The notes under the pieces: generated by a model
The model's input: the letters and a program-made list of their open reading frames with translations, nothing else
Database searches by the model: none
Told to the model about the DNA's origin: nothing
Part shown: piece after piece, positions 43,567 to 52,148 of the stretch
How positions within the stretch are numbered: position 1 is the stretch's first letter
How the letters are laid out: each line of letters begins with the position of its first letter
NCBI GenBank assembly: GCA_910585005.1
Contig: CAJUCN010000015.1
Span: 21,471-85,470 of the forward strand
Reading direction: 5' to 3'
DNA: 64,000 bases
Source of the DNA: an uncultured Lachnospiraceae bacterium
Lineage (GTDB): Bacteria > Bacillota > Clostridia > Lachnospirales > Lachnospiraceae
Program-made: the position numbers and the translations under genes

Positions 43567-44484
43567 TCACATTGCCGTTTTTTCTGAACCGTCTGTTTTG
43601 ATCTTATATTTCTCCCCACCTTTCACATAATAGATCCAGTCGTCTTCCACCTTTTCTATGGTATAATGGTAATCGTCCTCACCATCCAGTTCCACCCTTT
43701 CCGATCCGTCTCTTCTTGCCTTCATCAATCTGTTCGTAACATAATATACCCAGTCATTATCTCCAATGTCGCAAAAAACTATTTTTTCAAATCCGTCAGC
43801 CGGCGCGCCAAGTTCCATTTTAAATGTCCCGCAGTCAACCCAGCCATCCACAACTTGATAGTCAAAATGGCTGATTCCAAAATCTGCTCCCAACACCTCA
43901 TAAGCCGCTATCATCGCCCCGGAACCATCCAGATCCATCCGGTGCAATGCGTGCCCTTCCAGCCCGACGCCAACAGTGTCATGCCTGTAAGTATAATAAA
44001 TATACTGATCATCCACAATCTGAAAATCATGCAATTCATTGGCAAGCATTCGCTTTTCTTCCCCATCCGCCCTGATCACATACAATACTCCATGATCCTT
44101 AATGGCTATTGTTGAATCCAAATAATATACATAATCCCCCACAATATCAAAAGAATAACAGGCGCTGTCATTGACACGCTTGGCAATAAGCTCCTCTTCC
44201 TTGTATCTGAATAATACCGGATAACAAAACTCATAATCTTCATATGTTTCATTTATCCAATACCGAAAATAGATCCATTCTCCAACTTTTTTCTTGTCTT
44301 CCAACTCGTTGTCTGCCGGATATATTTTGTTTCCATCAATATCAACAGCCAAACGATCAGCCGTATCGTTTTTGCAGCCGGTAAACAATGCAAAAACCAA
44401 TAAAATGGTTATAATCACACCACAATGAAAGGGCCGCTTTTTCTTGTCTTTATTCCGTATGAAAGTTTTCCTTCCGCTTTTCAT
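43567..44484 (-). CDS. DUF5050-type lipoprotein
   Basis: About 305 residues. A signal with lipobox (VFALFTGC, Cys near residue 37) marks a membrane lipoprotein. The outer part has beta-propeller-like blocks such as YVYYLDST, YIYYTYRHD and WVYYVTNRL, the DUF5050 pattern seen also at 27420-28448. Start at 44484 chosen because AGAGG lies 6 nt upstream. It overlaps the upstream AI-2E transporter gene by about 35 bp, so the two are probably co-translated. Confidence 0.78.
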   Translation of the reverse strand: MKSGRKTFIRNKDKKKRPFHCGVIITILLVFALFTGCKNDTADRLAVDIDGNKIYPADNELEDKKKVGEWIYFRYWINETYEDYEFCYPVLFRYKEEELIAKRVNDSACYSFDIVGDYVYYLDSTIAIKDHGVLYVIRADGEEKRMLANELHDFQIVDDQYIYYTYRHDTVGVGLEGHALHRMDLDGSGAMIAAYEVLGADFGISHFDYQVVDGWVDCGTFKMELGAPADGFEKIVFCDIGDNDWVYYVTNRLMKARRDGSERVELDGEDDYHYTIEKVEDDWIYYVKGGEKYKIKTDGSEKTAM

Positions 44485-45652
44485 GGTCATCCTCTTCCTT
44501 CGTCTTCACCGGCTTATTCCTCTTGTTTACATCCTCCTTAAGCAACATATAAACGGTAGATAAAAGGGGAATAAAGATCAACATCCCTAACACTCCCATC
44601 AGGCTGCCGCCGATCGTCACCGCCGCTAATACCCAAATAGACGGAAGTCCCACGGAATTTCCCACCACATGCGGATAGATCAAGTTCCCTTCGATCTGCT
44701 GGAGCACGATAAATAATACCAGAAACCACAACGCTTTTACCGGATCATCCACCAGCATCAAAAAGGCGCCTACAAAGCATCCGATAAACGCGCCCACTAT
44801 GGGAATTAAAGCAGTAAAAGCAATCAGCACTCCGGTCATTACCGCATAGTCAAATTGGAAAATAAACATACAGATAATAAACATTGCACCCAATATGATA
44901 GCCTCTGTACACTGGCCGGTAATAAAATTACTGAAGTTCTGATTTAAAAGCGAAAACACTTTACAGACACTTTTATAAACCTTCGGCTTACTATAGGCCA
45001 TCAGCACTCTGTCAAACTGATTAAGAAGCTTTTCCTTTTGGATCAAAAGATAAATGGAAAAGATAAGCGCAATAAAAAAATTAACCGTGCTGCTGATAAT
45101 GCTGCTTGCCACGGTAAACGTGGATGAAAGCATACTCCCCAAGCCGCTTTTTAAAAATGTCACCACAGTATTTATCATTTCTTCCCAATTGATTTTGGGT
45201 ACCTCAACACTTTGAAGCCAGGCGCTTAAATGCTGGTTTTCTTCAAAAATCACTTCCAGGCTGCTGATCAAATCCCCATAAAGAACAGGCATTCTATTGG
45301 CGAGGATTCTTACCGCCCCTGCCAACTGTGGGATTACGGTGACTATCACCAGCGTGATCGCTAAGATCACAGACAAATAAGCAAGCACAAGGCTAAGCCC
45401 GCGCCGGCATTTTTCCATCCATTTTCCTGCCGGTTTCCCCTTCCGTCCGCTAAATAACTTTTTTTCATAAAACCTCATAGGCAGATTAATCACATAGGCA
45501 ATCATTCCCCCTACGATAAATGGCCGGAGAATGCCCAGGCAAAAAATGACCGTCATCCACAACAAATCGAACTTTAACAGCGCCAAAATGACCACTGCCG
45601 TAAAAAGAACTAATCCTCTTATTTTTCTTATGTTTCCTCGATTTAAATTCAT
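44450..45652 (-). CDS. AI-2E family transporter
   Basis: A multi-pass membrane protein of the PerM/YdiK/TqsA family (autoinducer-2 exporter in name only for most members). 400 residues with about eight hydrophobic segments; a central amphipathic region (about 120-180) and the family's C-terminal block GAFIGCFVGAFLMLVDDP and EGNLIYPHVVGNSVGL are clear. AAGGAG precedes the ATG. Confidence 0.9.
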   Translation of the reverse strand: MNLNRGNIRKIRGLVLFTAVVILALLKFDLLWMTVIFCLGILRPFIVGGMIAYVINLPMRFYEKKLFSGRKGKPAGKWMEKCRRGLSLVLAYLSVILAITLVIVTVIPQLAGAVRILANRMPVLYGDLISSLEVIFEENQHLSAWLQSVEVPKINWEEMINTVVTFLKSGLGSMLSSTFTVASSIISSTVNFFIALIFSIYLLIQKEKLLNQFDRVLMAYSKPKVYKSVCKVFSLLNQNFSNFITGQCTEAIILGAMFIICMFIFQFDYAVMTGVLIAFTALIPIVGAFIGCFVGAFLMLVDDPVKALWFLVLFIVLQQIEGNLIYPHVVGNSVGLPSIWVLAAVTIGGSLMGVLGMLIFIPLLSTVYMLLKEDVNKRNKPVKTKEEDDHEKRKENFHTE

Positions 45653-45673
45653 GATTTTCTCCTTAAAACCATT

Positions 45674-47173
45674 TTACATGTTCTCTAAAAGTTTCACCAA
45701 AAAATCCCACACCCTGCCTGTAGACGCGATACTTAATTCCTCCCCAGTGGTATGGATATCTTTCATATCCGGTCCAATGGAAACACAGTCCAGCCCGGAT
45801 ATTTTGGAGGCAAGTATCCCGCATTCCACACCAGCATGGATCGCCTTAATTTCCGGGTTTTTCTGATACATTTCTTCGTAGGTTTTTATCATTTTTTCAC
45901 GCAGGGGGGAATTGGTCCTGTAATTCCATCCGGGATACTCCCCTGTCACTTCCACGTCGGCCCCTGCAAGACCAGCTAAGCTTTTCAGCCTGTCAATCAA
46001 AGCGGTCTTTGCACTTTCTACCGAACTTCGTACAGAAATTCCAATTTTCATTTTTCCATGTTCATAAGATAAAAGACCTGGGTTTAAGGATGTCTCCACA
46101 AGCCCCTCCATGGTGCTGCTCATCACTTGTACCCCCCAGGGAAGGGCATTTATAAGATCCACAAATCTTCCACTCTGCTCTTTGGATAATCCCTCGTGCT
46201 CTTCTACTTTTCCACAGCTTGTTTCAATTTGTATCTTTCCATCCCGCTGGGCAAATTCCTCCTGCAATTCCATTTGCAGTTTTTCATTACAATATTTAAA
46301 ACGTGCAAGGCATTCCTGTTCTGCAAATCCATCCTGCATCACCTTTTGCCTTCCCTCCCGGTTCTGGTATCCTGTTATTAAGATCTTTGCCTTGGCTGAT
46401 GTGGGAATTGCATTATCAGCAACGCCTCCCTCCAAATTGCAGACAACAAAATCAATTTTCGCAGAGAGTCTCTTTAGCGCTCTCCCCAAAATACAAATCC
46501 CGTTTCCCCTTTGTTTGTGGATCTCCTCTCCTGAATGACCGCCTTTTAAGCCGGATATTTTTATTTCACACGGGATGCCCACTCTTTTTTCCACATCTCC
46601 AGATAAAGAAAGGTTCACTCTTGCGCCGCCTGCACAGCCTGCAAGAAATATCCCCTCTTCCTCCGAATCCAGGTTGATCAGACAGGTTGCTTTAAGAGGC
46701 GTTACATCAAGCGCCCTTGCACCGTCCATCCCCACCTCTTCATCCACGGTAAACACCACCTCAATTCTTGGATGTTTATATCCGTCACCATCCAAAAGCG
46801 CCAGTCCGTATGCCAGTGCAACCCCATCATCTCCACCAAGGCTGGTATCTACTGCTGAGAGCCTGTCTCCGTCCACAAAAAGCCGCAGCCCATATTTAGC
46901 CATATCTAACAAACAGTCCGGCTCTTTTACTGCCACCATATCCATATGCCCCTGGAGCATGACAGGCTCATGATCCTCATAACCTGGTGTTGCTTCTTTT
47001 ATGATAATCATATTCCCCAGTTCATCCTGATAGTGCTCCAGGTCCCTTTGTTCAGCAAATGTTTTAAGAAACTTACTAATCTGGTCTGTATTGCCAGACC
47101 CATGAGGTATTTTACAGATTTCTTCAAAAAAGAAAAAGACCTCCTTCGGTTCCAAATTCTCCAACATTCTCAT
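45674..47173 (-). CDS. pepD: Aminoacyl-histidine dipeptidase (PepD)
   Basis: An M20-family metallodipeptidase that hydrolyses Xaa-His dipeptides in the cytosol. 499 residues with the metal ligands MLQGHMDMV (about 74-82), SLGGDDGVALAYG (about 115) and the catalytic EE in TVDEEVGMDGA (about 148), then GGHSGEEIHK in the lid domain. GGAGG lies 7 nt upstream of the ATG at 47173. Confidence 0.94.
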   Translation of the reverse strand: MRMLENLEPKEVFFFFEEICKIPHGSGNTDQISKFLKTFAEQRDLEHYQDELGNMIIIKEATPGYEDHEPVMLQGHMDMVAVKEPDCLLDMAKYGLRLFVDGDRLSAVDTSLGGDDGVALAYGLALLDGDGYKHPRIEVVFTVDEEVGMDGARALDVTPLKATCLINLDSEEEGIFLAGCAGGARVNLSLSGDVEKRVGIPCEIKISGLKGGHSGEEIHKQRGNGICILGRALKRLSAKIDFVVCNLEGGVADNAIPTSAKAKILITGYQNREGRQKVMQDGFAEQECLARFKYCNEKLQMELQEEFAQRDGKIQIETSCGKVEEHEGLSKEQSGRFVDLINALPWGVQVMSSTMEGLVETSLNPGLLSYEHGKMKIGISVRSSVESAKTALIDRLKSLAGLAGADVEVTGEYPGWNYRTNSPLREKMIKTYEEMYQKNPEIKAIHAGVECGILASKISGLDCVSIGPDMKDIHTTGEELSIASTGRVWDFLVKLLENM

Positions 47174-47237
47174 TTTTAAACCTCCACATTACCATAGTCA
47201 ATTACTTCTATCAAGCATCATACCATAGGTTGGTAAC

Positions 47238-47291
47238 AGAAAAAAGACCTTATTCTTTTGAACGTTCAAATCGCCCAATTATAAGGTCTTT
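47238..47291 (-). terminator. Terminator of the infC-rpmI-rplT operon
   Basis: An 11 bp stem (47243-47253 with 47281-47291) followed on the minus strand by TTTTTTCTG. The loop holds the 14-bp palindrome TTTGAACGTTCAAA, which may form a second hairpin. Confidence 0.82.
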
Positions 47292-47326
47292 GGTCTTTCG
47301 TTGAAGTACAAGTTGCCGAAAATCCT

Positions 47327-47683
47327 TTATGCAATCTTGCTTTTTGCAAGCTCTGCTAATGTCTTAAATCCTTCCGCATCATTTACAGCCATCTCAGCAA
47401 GCATCTTTCTGTTAATATCAACCTCTGCAAGTTTCAGTCCATACATAAACTTACTGTAGGACAGACCATTTAACCTTGCTGCCGCGTTGATACGGGCGAT
47501 CCAAAGCTGTCTGAACTGACGCTTTTTCTGCTTACGGCCTGCATATGCGGTAGCAAGAGCCCTCATCACTGACTGCTTGGCAACCCTATACTGTTTGCTC
47601 CTTGCACCTCTGTATCCTTTCGCAAGCTTTAATACTCTATTATGTTTTCTCCTGGCATTCATGCCGCCTTTAATTCTTGCCAT
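47327..47683 (-). CDS. rplT: 50S ribosomal protein L20
   Basis: 118 residues, complete: ARIKGGMNARRKHNRVLKLA at the N-terminus and the globular C-terminal part with RINAAARLNGLSYSKFM. L20 is an early assembly factor of the 50S subunit and in Firmicutes it represses the infC operon through the leader. Last gene of the operon. Confidence 0.98.
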   Translation of the reverse strand: MARIKGGMNARRKHNRVLKLAKGYRGARSKQYRVAKQSVMRALATAYAGRKQKKRQFRQLWIARINAAARLNGLSYSKFMYGLKLAEVDINRKMLAEMAVNDAEGFKTLAELAKSKIA

Positions 47684-47706
47684 GTCTTATATCCTCCTTA
47701 CGATTT

Positions 47707-47904
47707 TTATAAATACGGTAAAATCTTCTTCATATTCTTAACATTTGTCTTGTCGGTAATCGCAGGCTGCCTGAGATTTCTCTTTCTCTTAGTAGACTTT
47801 TTGGTTAAGATATGGCTTTTGTAAGCTTTACTTCTTTTCAATTTACCTGTTCCTGTAGCTTTGAAACGCTTTGCAGCAGATTTGCTTGTTTTCATTTTGG
47901 GCAT
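47707..47904 (-). CDS. rpmI: 50S ribosomal protein L35
   Basis: 65 residues, basic, with KMKTSKSAAKRFKATGTGK and KSTKRKRNLRQP. The start at 47904 has AGGAGG 8 nt upstream; the longer frame to 47961 is not needed. Second gene of the infC operon. Confidence 0.97.
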   Translation of the reverse strand: MPKMKTSKSAAKRFKATGTGKLKRSKAYKSHILTKKSTKRKRNLRQPAITDKTNVKNMKKILPYL

Positions 47905-47978
47905 AACTGATTCCTCCTGTATACTAATAATAATTTCTGCCGACAGGCATGTCCCTGTCATCTATTTTAACTGGCAGG

Positions 47979-48485
47979 CTAACGCTTTTCAGTTAAAAAC
48001 ATAGTCATACTTCTGCCTTCTACCTTAGGAGCCTTCTCCATAACACATACATCTGAAAGCGCCTGTGCGAAGTCGTCTAAGATATGCTTACTGCTTGCCA
48101 TGTGTGCCATCTCACGTCCACGGAAACGAAGCGTAACTTTTACACGATCTCCTTTTGAAAGAAACTTTCTTGCAGCATTCACCTTAGTGTTCAGATCATT
48201 TGTGTCAATATTAGGCGATAAACGGATCTCCTTGATCTCGATAACCCGCTGCTTTTTCCTTGCTTCCTTTTCTTTGCGGGTAAGTTCATACTTATACTTT
48301 CCATAATCCACCAATTTACATACCGGCGGTTTTGCTGTAGGAGCAATCTTCACCAGATCAACTCCCGCCTCTTCTGCTTTCTGCAACGCTTCTCTTGAAG
48401 ACATAATGCCTAACTGTTCTCCATCTTCTCCAATTACACGCACTTCTTTGTCTCTGATCTGTTCGTTAATGAATAATTCGCTAAT
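47979..48485 (-). CDS. infC: Translation initiation factor IF-3 with ATT start codon
   Basis: Monitors start-codon and initiator tRNA choice on the 30S subunit. The family N-terminus ELFINEQIRDKEVRVIGEDG begins two codons after an ATT at 48485; AGGGAGG lies 8 nt before that ATT. No ATG or GTG lies between the ribosome site and the conserved block, and the ATG at 48530 falls inside the terminator hairpin. The protein is then 168 residues, matching B. subtilis IF-3. A non-canonical infC start lets IF-3 repress its own synthesis, as known in E. coli. Confidence 0.9.
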   Translation of the reverse strand: MSELFINEQIRDKEVRVIGEDGEQLGIMSSREALQKAEEAGVDLVKIAPTAKPPVCKLVDYGKYKYELTRKEKEARKKQRVIEIKEIRLSPNIDTNDLNTKVNAARKFLSKGDRVKVTLRFRGREMAHMASSKHILDDFAQALSDVCVMEKAPKVEGRSMTMFLTEKR

Positions 48486-48705
48486 GGCTGTATCCTCCCT
48501 CACAAAAAAATGGATAGCACAGCTATCCACTTACACACTATTCCAATCGCCTCCCATACAGAATCAAACATTCCAACGTAAAAGCCTTGAAATTCCAACA
48601 GCCGTCCGTCAAAGAAAAGCTGCCCATGTATAAACACCTGTAAGCCCCATTGCCACAGGGTGAGAGTGGATACTCTGCTTGCTTGTTCATGCACCAATCA
48701 CATGC
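48486..48705 (-). ncRNA. infC leader with intrinsic attenuator (L20-leader type)
   Basis: About 220 nt between the predicted transcription start and the infC ATT. Just ahead of infC an 8 bp stem (48511-48518 with 48522-48529, loop TGT) is followed by seven T on the minus strand, a complete terminator. In Bacilli L20 binds such a leader and favours the terminator; this element is placed identically, but I did not match a covariance model. Confidence 0.75.
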
Positions 48706-48711
48706 TTAAAT

Positions 48712-48740
48712 AGCATAACATCTGTTAACTTGAAAGTCAA
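48712..48740 (-). promoter_or_regulatory. Promoter of the infC operon
   Basis: TTGACT (48740-48735), 17 bp, TATGCT (48717-48712). Confidence 0.75.
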
Positions 48741-48754
48741 TAGCTAATTTTATT

Positions 48755-49372
48755 TTATCTTCTGGCCATGCTGCTCTCTTCATTGCGGATCAGCCTGATC
48801 TCATCCCCGGAAATATCAAAATCCGCCATAAGTTCGTCGTCCGCCATCTGGCTGTATGTAATCGTGTAAGTTTCCTCCGCCAGGATCAGATAAGCTAACT
48901 GCTCTATTTCACTGTCATCAAGCTGATAGGAACTTCTGATCTTATATCCTGGTATTCCTTCCATGTCGATCTCTTCAAAAGTTTCCACCTGCAGATCTAC
49001 ATCCCATCCCTCATCCAAAAATGCATTTTCAACCGTCTCCTCATAGATCTCCTCCGTCAGCTCCTTTGATATCATGTCCCCTTCCGAAACCGTATAATAG
49101 ATATTGGAAGAATCCAAAGGGCTCTTTTCATGAACATACATCCCTTCTACTTCTTCTGACGGCATATATCCCGCTGGTATCAGCAAAGCGCAGTAACGCA
49201 CCTTATCTTCTGTTTCCTCCACTACGCCGTGTTTTATTTCAAATTCTTTCATTTCTATGTAATCGTTCTTCTGGTCATCCCCGCTTTGGATATCAGCTAC
49301 CGTAACCACCTTCTGTCCACATCCAGTCAAAAGTAAAGCCAATAATATGCCGAACACTATTTTCTTTTTCAT
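48755..49372 (-). CDS. Lipoprotein of unknown function
   Basis: 205 residues with the start at 49372. The signal KKKIVFGILLALLLTGC has a clear lipobox with Cys17. The mature part has an acidic linker and a predicted mixed alpha/beta domain (about 50-190; VRYCALLIPAGYMPSEEVEGMY). No recognised family. It ends 15 bp before the -35 box of the infC promoter, so it is not part of that operon. Confidence 0.7.
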   Translation of the reverse strand: MKKKIVFGILLALLLTGCGQKVVTVADIQSGDDQKNDYIEMKEFEIKHGVVEETEDKVRYCALLIPAGYMPSEEVEGMYVHEKSPLDSSNIYYTVSEGDMISKELTEEIYEETVENAFLDEGWDVDLQVETFEEIDMEGIPGYKIRSSYQLDDSEIEQLAYLILAEETYTITYSQMADDELMADFDISGDEIRLIRNEESSMARR

Positions 49373-49449
49373 TTCTATCCATTCCTTCACTCTATGTATG
49401 ACAAGCGCCACTAATAATCATTAAAGCACAATGGGACAAAATATTCAAG

Positions 49450-49486
49450 CCCTGAAAAGAGCCGGGTCAGACCGGCTCTAACAGGG
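49450..49486 (-). terminator. Hairpin after the DUF1540 gene
   Basis: An 8 bp stem (49458-49465 with 49472-49479), extended by CCCTG/CAGGG (49450-49454 with 49482-49486). The T run is weak. Confidence 0.55.
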
Positions 49487-49524
49487 TTGTCCTAAGACCT
49501 CTCCCACTTTACTGCCATCCTAAA

Positions 49525-49839
49525 CTATCGCTCCTTAAATGTGGAACATGCTGTCTCTCTGCAGTCGCAAGCGCCGCATCCTTTAATATCAACATGGGAA
49601 GCCATACATTTATAGTTGCTGTTATAAATGCATTTCGACGCTTCGCAGTCTATGCTGATAACGGAACTTGGGTGGCTCACCGAACTGGTAAAACGGTCAT
49701 TCTTTGTTTCGGAAAAGCTTTCACAGCAGGTATCGTCATCACAGCAGGCATGTTTACCACCCACAAGGATATCTCCCTTACAGCAATATTCATTTTTATT
49801 GTGTACACAATTATCTACAGAACATCTTAATTCGGCCAT
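49525..49839 (-). CDS. DUF1540 protein with two cysteine modules
   Basis: 104 residues carrying two copies of the DUF1540 pattern: CSVDNCVHNKNEYCCKGDI near the start and CEASKCIYNSNYKCMASHV near residue 65, each followed by further cysteines (total about 16). A metal or disulfide role is likely but unknown; such proteins are frequent in spore formers. The ribosome site AAAGGAGG is excellent. Confidence 0.88.
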   Translation of the reverse strand: MAELRCSVDNCVHNKNEYCCKGDILVGGKHACCDDDTCCESFSETKNDRFTSSVSHPSSVISIDCEASKCIYNSNYKCMASHVDIKGCGACDCRETACSTFKER

Positions 49840-49895
49840 CTTTTACCTCCTTTATTTATGACAGTAATAGTATGGCCAACTTAAACTTTTCCTAT

Positions 49896-50498
49896 TCAGG
49901 GCATTAAAATTTCATTTCCATCCGTAATCCGCTGGAAATCTGACTCTGTTTTGAAATTATAGCATTTCGTACATCTGGATGTACCATACTCAAATCCTGT
50001 TTTCAAATTTTTGATCTTAAAACTTACTTCTATAATATTTTTATCATTTCTCCTTTTGATCTGCATCTGCGTGACCCGGAATCCCATATAGGCCTTGGGA
50101 TCCAGCGCCCACTGGGAATCTTCATAAACAAAATAAAGCATCCCATCCTCTATAGTGCAGGCTGTCAGCCTTCCTTCCCTGTCATAAAATACAGCGCTGT
50201 TATCATAAAGCTCTTCTTCCTGTATTTCCGGCATTTCTGCTGTGGTTCCAAGCAATATACTTCTTCCTTCATCAGCCCTTGCCGCCGCCAGTTCCCCGGT
50301 AACCTTGTCCAGAAGCATTTCCCCAACGCTCTGGGCATACATAGACGCAGTCAGTTCGCTGTGGGTCATGATGGCAGATGTGATTACAGAAACGGCTGCC
50401 GCCATAAAAATACCGATCAGGGCAAATGTTACTACCATTTCCGTCAAAGTAACGCCTCTGTTATCTTCTGCAAAATCTTTCTTTTTATGAATATCCAT
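49896..50498 (-). CDS. Minor pseudopilin
   Basis: 200 residues. The prepilin signature RGVTLTEMVVTFALIGIFM near residue 15-33 has Gly before the cleavage site and Glu at +5. A variable beta-rich C-terminal region follows. The start at 50498 is set by GGGAGG 7 nt upstream; the longer frame to 50606 overlaps the previous gene. Last gene of the pilus cluster. Confidence 0.85.
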   Translation of the reverse strand: MDIHKKKDFAEDNRGVTLTEMVVTFALIGIFMAAAVSVITSAIMTHSELTASMYAQSVGEMLLDKVTGELAAARADEGRSILLGTTAEMPEIQEEELYDNSAVFYDREGRLTACTIEDGMLYFVYEDSQWALDPKAYMGFRVTQMQIKRRNDKNIIEVSFKIKNLKTGFEYGTSRCTKCYNFKTESDFQRITDGNEILMP

Positions 50499-50553
50499 TT
50501 TCTGTCCTCCCGGCCAATCATGATCCGTCACGGCAAAACCGCAAACCTGCCGG

Positions 50554-50904
50554 TCACTCCACACCAGTCTTCCATGAATCCGTGTCAAAGTAATAGACCG
50601 TCCCATCCAGACCTTCCTTGCTTGCCTTTTTCAGAGTCCCCGTTACATAAAAGGATCCCCATTCCCCGGAAAAGCTGATATCCGCCTGATCAGCCACGGT
50701 CAAATTGACTGTTTCCCCTAAATAAAAGGCTTCCAACAAACTACTGTTATTTATGATCATATCCCTGGAATCCATCATCATTTCTGTTGACAGCTTCTGA
50801 ACCCTGAAATAACTGGTCACAAACAAAAGAAGCAGTGCAAAAGAAACTACTACTGTGATCATGGTCGTCCCCCGGTTTTTTTCTTTTTTACTTTCTTTCC
50901 ACAT
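50554..50904 (-). CDS. Minor pilin-like membrane protein
   Basis: 116 residues with the start at 50904. NRGTTMITVVVSFALLLLF resembles a prepilin N-terminus but lacks the Glu at +5, so it may be atypical or not cleaved. The remainder is short and Ser/Thr-rich. It overlaps the upstream gene by 17 bp and is part of the pilus operon. Product function is inferred from position. Confidence 0.7.
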   Translation of the reverse strand: MWKESKKEKNRGTTMITVVVSFALLLLFVTSYFRVQKLSTEMMMDSRDMIINNSSLLEAFYLGETVNLTVADQADISFSGEWGSFYVTGTLKKASKEGLDGTVYYFDTDSWKTGVE

Positions 50905-51487
50905 GCTCCCAGCTCCAACTCTCATAATCACCAACCGGTGTTACCTCTAATTTGTATACATCCATAATGCTGCAGCTTTGTTCTTTACATACAGCCGTTG
51001 TCTCAACCACAAGCCTGTCAGGCCTGTTATTCACATCCTTTCTCGTCCAATAAATGGAAAGGCGGATATCTGCCACTTCCCCCACCGTCTCAGCCCTATT
51101 GATCTGAAAGGTACGAATTGCATTTTCCCGGCTATGGACTACCGTGTCCTCCTCATCATAGTAAGGCCATGTGCCATCACTGATACTATATTTAATATAA
51201 TACCACATTGGATTTCCTGCCATATTCTGTACTCTGCCTGCTTCTTCCGCTGCCCAGCTAGAAAAAGAATATCTGTCCGAAGTCAGCATCTCTTCCACCT
51301 CTTCGCTAAAGGAAGCGGCCAATATCCTGCTCTGTTCAGCCGCAAGCGTCCTTCCGGAAGTGCTAAGAAGAACGCTTGCAGTAAGAAACAACCCCAACGA
51401 AAGCGCCATAATGACCGCCATCACGCAGATCACCAGAATCGTCGTTGCCCCGGTATTGTCCCGGCTGATATCACGCTTCTTTTTCAC
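50888..51487 (-). CDS. PilX-like minor pilin protein
   Basis: 199 residues with a GTG start at 51487, chosen because AAAGGAG lies 6 nt upstream while the in-frame ATG at 51514 has no site. DNTGATTILVICVMAVIMAL resembles the hydrophobic N-terminus of PilX/GspK-type minor pilins; the +5 Glu is missing, as is common in that class. The C-terminal domain (about 60-190) has a cysteine pair CKEQSC. Confidence 0.78.
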   Translation of the reverse strand: MKKKRDISRDNTGATTILVICVMAVIMALSLGLFLTASVLLSTSGRTLAAEQSRILAASFSEEVEEMLTSDRYSFSSWAAEEAGRVQNMAGNPMWYYIKYSISDGTWPYYDEEDTVVHSRENAIRTFQINRAETVGEVADIRLSIYWTRKDVNNRPDRLVVETTAVCKEQSCSIMDVYKLEVTPVGDYESWSWEHVERK

Positions 51488-51500
51488 ATAGGACTCCTTT

Positions 51501-52148
51501 CTAATCAAGGCCATAATAGCCTATCATATATTCATTCCGGTATTCGTCCTGTCTGTCACAAATATTAACTCTGCCGTTTTTGCTCGTTTCAAGATAAGTA
51601 AACTTTCTACACTTATCACTGTAAAGAACACTGTAGACCTGGCCACAACCAGGGTTAAATTCTATGGCAATACAAGCGTTTAAAATACTTTTGTCGAACA
51701 AAAATTCATCAAAAACCCCATACAGCGCCTGGTAAGCCCTGCTCTCCTGGTCAGTCCTTCCCTCATATTCCCCCAACTTGTATTTCTCATAACTTTCCCG
51801 GTCTCCTACCAGGCAGTAGACCGTTCCGCTTTTGGCCAACAACCCTTTTCCGCTCTCGGAAGCCGCACTCCCGTCCGGCGTGATGAGCATGGAAAGATCC
51901 AGCTTTTCCATAGCCGCATCCTCCAGATTTTTCATCTGTCCCCTGACACTATAGCCGGTAAGCTTGGTCTGGGCAGCAGAAAAAAGTGTCTGGGCATAAC
52001 TATTCTGCCTTTTATAGTCAGCATAGTCCTGATAAGCAAGCACACCGGCCACGCTCAAGGTCACCAGCATCAGCATAATCACAAAGCTGACTACCAATTC
52101 TACAAGCGTAAAACCGCCATCCCCGTCCTGCCCCTTTTTATTCCTCAT
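51501..52148 (-). CDS. Minor prepilin (type IV N-methylation motif)
   Basis: 215 residues. A canonical prepilin signal GGFTLVELVVSFVIMLMLV follows a 12-residue basic leader, with Gly/Phe cleavage and Glu5. Two cysteines CGQVYSVLYSDKC in the C-terminal part suggest a D-region. The ATG overlaps the pilB stop (TATTATGAGGAATAA), so translation is coupled. Confidence 0.9.
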   Translation of the reverse strand: MRNKKGQDGDGGFTLVELVVSFVIMLMLVTLSVAGVLAYQDYADYKRQNSYAQTLFSAAQTKLTGYSVRGQMKNLEDAAMEKLDLSMLITPDGSAASESGKGLLAKSGTVYCLVGDRESYEKYKLGEYEGRTDQESRAYQALYGVFDEFLFDKSILNACIAIEFNPGCGQVYSVLYSDKCRKFTYLETSKNGRVNICDRQDEYRNEYMIGYYGLD

